A stretch of DNA of 64,000 nucleotides from Candidatus Zixiibacteriota bacterium (GTDB lineage: Bacteria; Zixibacteria; MSB-5A5; GN15; JAAZOE01): positions 1 to 64,000 of the forward strand of contig JAZGGI010000023.1 in assembly GCA_036480375.1 (NCBI GenBank). Reading direction: 5' to 3'. The notes beneath the pieces are model-generated. The model made no database searches. It had not been told where the DNA came from and saw only the letters and a list, made by a program, of their open reading frames with translations. A program made the position numbers and the translations under genes. Shown here piece by piece: positions 61,366 through 64,000 of this stretch. Within the stretch, counting starts at the first letter, position 1. Each line of letters opens with the position of its first letter.

Positions 61366-62499
61366 ATGATGAGCCAAATGCGTATTTTTGTACACATAAT
61401 TTTCGTCGTCTGCCTGATCATTTCCATGCCTCTCAGTTCAATGGCTCTGGACTGGCCGATCAAGGACGCCAACATGAAGCATCAAATCGGAAACTCGCAC
61501 GGTGAGTTTCAGTTTTACGGTGGGCAGCCTTATTTTCATCCCGGCATTGATATTCTGGCTCCGGCGGGAACCCCGGTTTACGCCGTTGAATCCGGTTATG
61601 TGAAAGCCGTTTTAACGACTTCGGCCGATTTGCATTGGCGTGTCGTTATTGGCGATAATAAAGGCGCGGATGAATGTGACGGCTGGCTGTACGCTCATCT
61701 TGATGAATCTTCAATAACCGTTGAGGAGGGTCAGTGGATTGAGGCCGGGACAATGATTGGAAGATTGGTAAAGTGGCCGGTCGCCGGTTTTCATCATTTG
61801 CATTTCGCGAAAGTCAGACATTCGGGAAAAGTATGGGATTCAAACTGGAAATTTATTGGAAATCCCCTTGATGAACTCGACCCTCTCGATGATAAGATCG
61901 CTCCCGTATTCGAAAATGCCATCGGCAATCGACTTCTGGCATTCAGCGTAAATGAGTCAGAGTATTATTTCAATGAGGGAGAGGCGTTATCGGGTGACGT
62001 TGATATTATCGCACGGGTTTATGATTATATTAATGATGAAAATTGGAAAGTAGCTCCGTATCAGATAGAATATATGATCGCGGGCAAAGCCACAATAAAG
62101 TGGACGAACGCAGTAAATTTCACAGGGAATATTGATTTTGATAAAAATGTCGAAGTGATTTATAAAAGAGATCAGCTTTGTTCTACCCGCGGGAATTATG
62201 ATTATCGTCAATTTTTCCATGTAATAACCAATACCGATGGTGACGATAAAATAGAAAAATCTGACGCCGGTTTTTCATGGGAAACGGGAAAATTCCCCGA
62301 TGGTCAATATACTATTTATATTCGAGCGGCGGATAAGGCGGGAAATGCGACTGTAGCTTCCATGGATGTCACCGTCGCCAATAGCTTTGCCAGGGACGAC
62401 AAATCGATGCTGAAAGGCGCAGACAAGGATAATCTCGTTTCATCGGATGAAATTAATGCCGGACCCGAGACAACGGATTCCGGTAATAGCGGCATTTAA
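61366..62499 (+). CDS. Secreted M23-family peptidase
   Basis: This 377-residue exported protein has a signal peptide ending near SSMA, then an LytM/M23 domain (about 40-160). Zinc ligands are in FHPGIDILAPAGTPV (His and Asp) and FHHLHFAKV (HxH), with the conserved DECDGWLYAHLDE strand. The C-terminal half is beta-rich with a DDKIAPVFENA segment like Ig-like modules. It would cleave peptidoglycan cross-links or act on secreted proteins. The ATG lies one base after the stop of the upstream gene (a second ATG follows immediately), so it is probably co-translated. Confidence 0.85.
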   Translation: MMSQMRIFVHIIFVVCLIISMPLSSMALDWPIKDANMKHQIGNSHGEFQFYGGQPYFHPGIDILAPAGTPVYAVESGYVKAVLTTSADLHWRVVIGDNKGADECDGWLYAHLDESSITVEEGQWIEAGTMIGRLVKWPVAGFHHLHFAKVRHSGKVWDSNWKFIGNPLDELDPLDDKIAPVFENAIGNRLLAFSVNESEYYFNEGEALSGDVDIIARVYDYINDENWKVAPYQIEYMIAGKATIKWTNAVNFTGNIDFDKNVEVIYKRDQLCSTRGNYDYRQFFHVITNTDGDDKIEKSDAGFSWETGKFPDGQYTIYIRAADKAGNATVASMDVTVANSFARDDKSMLKGADKDNLVSSDEINAGPETTDSGNSGI

Positions 62500-63248
62500 A
62501 AATGCTCAAATAAAAATACCGCAAAAAAATCCTGAATAAAGTGAGCTAAAATACCGGGCCAGATTGAACGAGTCAGGGCGTACAAAATCGCGAACATCGT
62601 TCCGTAAACCAGAATAACGAGAAATCCACCCAATCCCTGGTACAAATGTCCGGTCGCGAAGGCCATTGACGAAATCAAAACGGGAACCGTCCAGCCCCAT
62701 CCGGTCAGGCCCTTGATACGGCTCATTACATATCCTCGAAATGAAACTTCCTCGCATATCGCGGCCGTGATCGACACTCCCAGCCACCACCAGATATACT
62801 CCTGCGCCTTTTTTAGAATTTCCTCAATGTTATTGCTGAATTCGATTCCAATCATCTCAAGGAATATCTGAACGACCGCCAGAATGATATTTGAAGCGAT
62901 AATAAAAACTAAGGCATATCCCAGATATGATAATTTGAATCTGCCCAGACCAATTGAGGATAAAGGAGCTTTTTCGCGCCAAACGGCCAATAATACCGCC
63001 AAAGCAATCATCCATAACATTGCCATCGTCGGGACAAAGAAAAACCAGACCGGATCGAATAAATCGAGGTTCATTTCATTATCGAAAAGTAAGGCGATGA
63101 GAATATTAAGTCCCGGAAAAATTATTAAGAGAAATATCAGGACGATATAGGTTCCGATACTGGTTCGATAAGGAAAAGCCGATTCCTTCGAATTTCTTTC
63201 GGGGTCACTCTCAGGGTATTCAGGGATGTTTGGATTTATATCTTCCAT
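62496..63248 (-). CDS. CPBP-family intramembrane metalloprotease
   Basis: This 250-residue membrane protein has about eight hydrophobic segments. The Abi/CPBP (Rce1-like) motifs are present: EEVSFRG (EExxxR), AFATGH (FxxxH) and WPGILAHFIQD (HxxxD/N-like). These proteases cleave prenylated or other membrane substrates. In bacteria they serve bacteriocin immunity or maturation and stress signalling. It overlaps the M23 gene by four bases, tail to tail. Confidence 0.85.
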   Translation of the reverse strand: MEDINPNIPEYPESDPERNSKESAFPYRTSIGTYIVLIFLLIIFPGLNILIALLFDNEMNLDLFDPVWFFFVPTMAMLWMIALAVLLAVWREKAPLSSIGLGRFKLSYLGYALVFIIASNIILAVVQIFLEMIGIEFSNNIEEILKKAQEYIWWWLGVSITAAICEEVSFRGYVMSRIKGLTGWGWTVPVLISSMAFATGHLYQGLGGFLVILVYGTMFAILYALTRSIWPGILAHFIQDFFAVFLFEHF

Positions 63249-63466
63249 TCAATTTTCTCAGCCAATATGTAATATCATCGTCATGTTGAGCGATAAAGTA
63301 ATCAATTTTCCAGTCTTGTCAAATCAACTTGTCAGGAAAGTGACTCACAATGATATAAAAGTGTTTCAAGTTTTTGGGAGAGATTGTATGTGATGTGCTT
63401 GTAATAGACAGAATTCTGATATATCCGTATTTTCCTCGTGCACTTTGAAACGGGCAAGGAGGAATT
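63249..63466. other. Intergenic region with hairpin over the ribosome site
   Basis: No gene is recognised. TTCCTC near 63431 can pair with GAGGAA in the AAGGAGGAA ribosome site of the next gene, which might restrain its translation. This is inferred from complementarity only. Confidence 0.3.
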
Positions 63467-63982
63467 ATGAGAAAAGAACGGATAATTTATCAGGACTGGA
63501 TTGTCACGCTGGGACGAGACCCGTCGATACCGTGCGATGGACGGGCCGAGAAAAACAGCGATCAATATAATTGTGATATTATCATGGCTGTCAATCGAGC
63601 GCTTGAGATTCTCAACAAAGATGAAGCGTCATTTATTCATGCGTTTTATATGGATGGGATGGGATATCGGCAAATTAGCGAGAAATCAGGGCGCGCAATT
63701 TATAAATTGGAAGCGTTGCATAATCGAGCCTTAAGAAAATTAAAGAGACATCTTTATCAATCATTAAAAGGCAAGGTTAATCTCCCCGAGCCAAAGCAAA
63801 TCGAATGCTGTTTGTGTCGCCATCCTCAGTTGGAGGATATAAATCAATTGATAATGGCCAAGAGAAAAAGTGAAACATGGAAATATGTCATCAAAACTTT
63901 AAAAGATGAATACGGGATTTTTATAAAGACTCCCCAACGATTAATCGGTCATCTTAAATATCATATTATCAAGGAGGCATAA
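63467..63982 (+). CDS. Sigma-region-4-like HTH protein with C-terminal Cys/His module
   Basis: This 171-residue cytosolic protein has residues ~40-95 (MAVNRALEILNKDEASFIHAFYMDGMGYRQISEKSGRAIYKLEALHNRALRKLKRHL) that match the sigma-70 region 4 helix-turn-helix. No region 2 precedes it. The last ~60 residues (ECCLCRHPQLEDINQLI ... WKYVIKTLKDEYGI ... LIGHLKYH) resemble the C-x2-C...H-x3-H modules found next to HTHs in phage and mobile-element proteins. It has a strong AAGGAGG site, and another start follows at 63983. It may open a mobile element or a regulatory unit continuing beyond the window. Confidence 0.6.
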   Translation: MRKERIIYQDWIVTLGRDPSIPCDGRAEKNSDQYNCDIIMAVNRALEILNKDEASFIHAFYMDGMGYRQISEKSGRAIYKLEALHNRALRKLKRHLYQSLKGKVNLPEPKQIECCLCRHPQLEDINQLIMAKRKSETWKYVIKTLKDEYGIFIKTPQRLIGHLKYHIIKEA

Positions 63983-64000
63983 GTGAAGCAGATTAAAAGT
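63983..64000 (+). CDS. Start of a truncated gene at the right edge
   Basis: A GTG at 63983 lies directly after the TAA of the previous gene and a few bases after its internal AAGGAGG, and opens a frame (VKQIKS...) that leaves the window. Only six codons are visible, so the product is unknown. The spacing suggests translational coupling with the HTH gene. Confidence 0.4.

Overview
The window is a bacterial chromosome segment of moderate GC. The gene content suggests an uncultured Gram-negative lineage of the Fibrobacteres-Chlorobi-Bacteroidetes type, with candidate phylum Zixibacteria or a relative as the best guess. This is an inference from three things: secreted proteins ending in a type IX-like sorting domain (the YPNPFNP motif followed by a WDG...G.YxYRL...K block), widespread type I dockerin repeats of the form GD..xVN(V/L)GD..YLINYIF, and cohesin-like and BACON-like domains. 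No rRNA or tRNA gene was recognised.

Layout. 1-4200: repeat-rich intergenic DNA around one STAND-type NTPase with near-identical TPR repeats. 4200-9800: a short operon (orphan zinc-ribbon protein, then a Ski2-like helicase) behind a promoter that carries a LexA-box-like palindrome and phased A-tracts, followed by a Lon protease whose AAA+ motifs look degenerate. 9800-13000: two secreted cohesin-like proteins, one with a dockerin. 13100-15000: pyrE-like, lgt and rpmG. 15200-20650: a tightly coupled minus-strand operon encoding a sigma factor, a small beta-domain protein, a TPR-CHAT caspase-like protease and a secreted dockerin-bearing subtilisin. 20770-27550: a very large VCBS/ASPIC secreted protein and a beta-propeller-like protein, both with sorting domains. 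27900-35480: a chaperone-usher fimbrial cluster built from six DUF4402-type subunits (one divergent), a PapD-like chaperone and an usher. 35480-40950: trmB, a PGBD-CHAP hydrolase and a YhaN/YhaO pair. 41180-45150: an IS1182-type transposase remnant, a PEP-CTERM protein, a TerB-like protein and ornithine aminotransferase. 45148-50525: a secreted GND-repeat protein, an amidinohydrolase, a HEAT protein and a YprB-like exonuclease. 50561-54500: an HDOD regulator and a MacB/FtsX permease. 54680-58180: an ECF sigma/anti-sigma/DUF4097 operon. 58600-63980: another sorting-domain protein, an M23 peptidase, a CPBP protease and a sigma-like HTH protein at the right edge.

How it fits together. Much of the window concerns the cell surface: sorting-domain, dockerin and PEP-CTERM proteins, fimbriae, lipoprotein processing and peptidoglycan hydrolases. 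Regulation is by two sigma-factor operons, a probable sigma-54 promoter and two promoters with palindromes in their spacers. The most unusual units are the sigma/CHAT/subtilisin operon, the DUF4402 chaperone-usher cluster, the possibly SOS-controlled helicase operon and the Lon with an eroded ATPase. Intergenic regions carry several dispersed palindromic repeat families, including a ~330 bp element that places a promoter in front of two unrelated genes.
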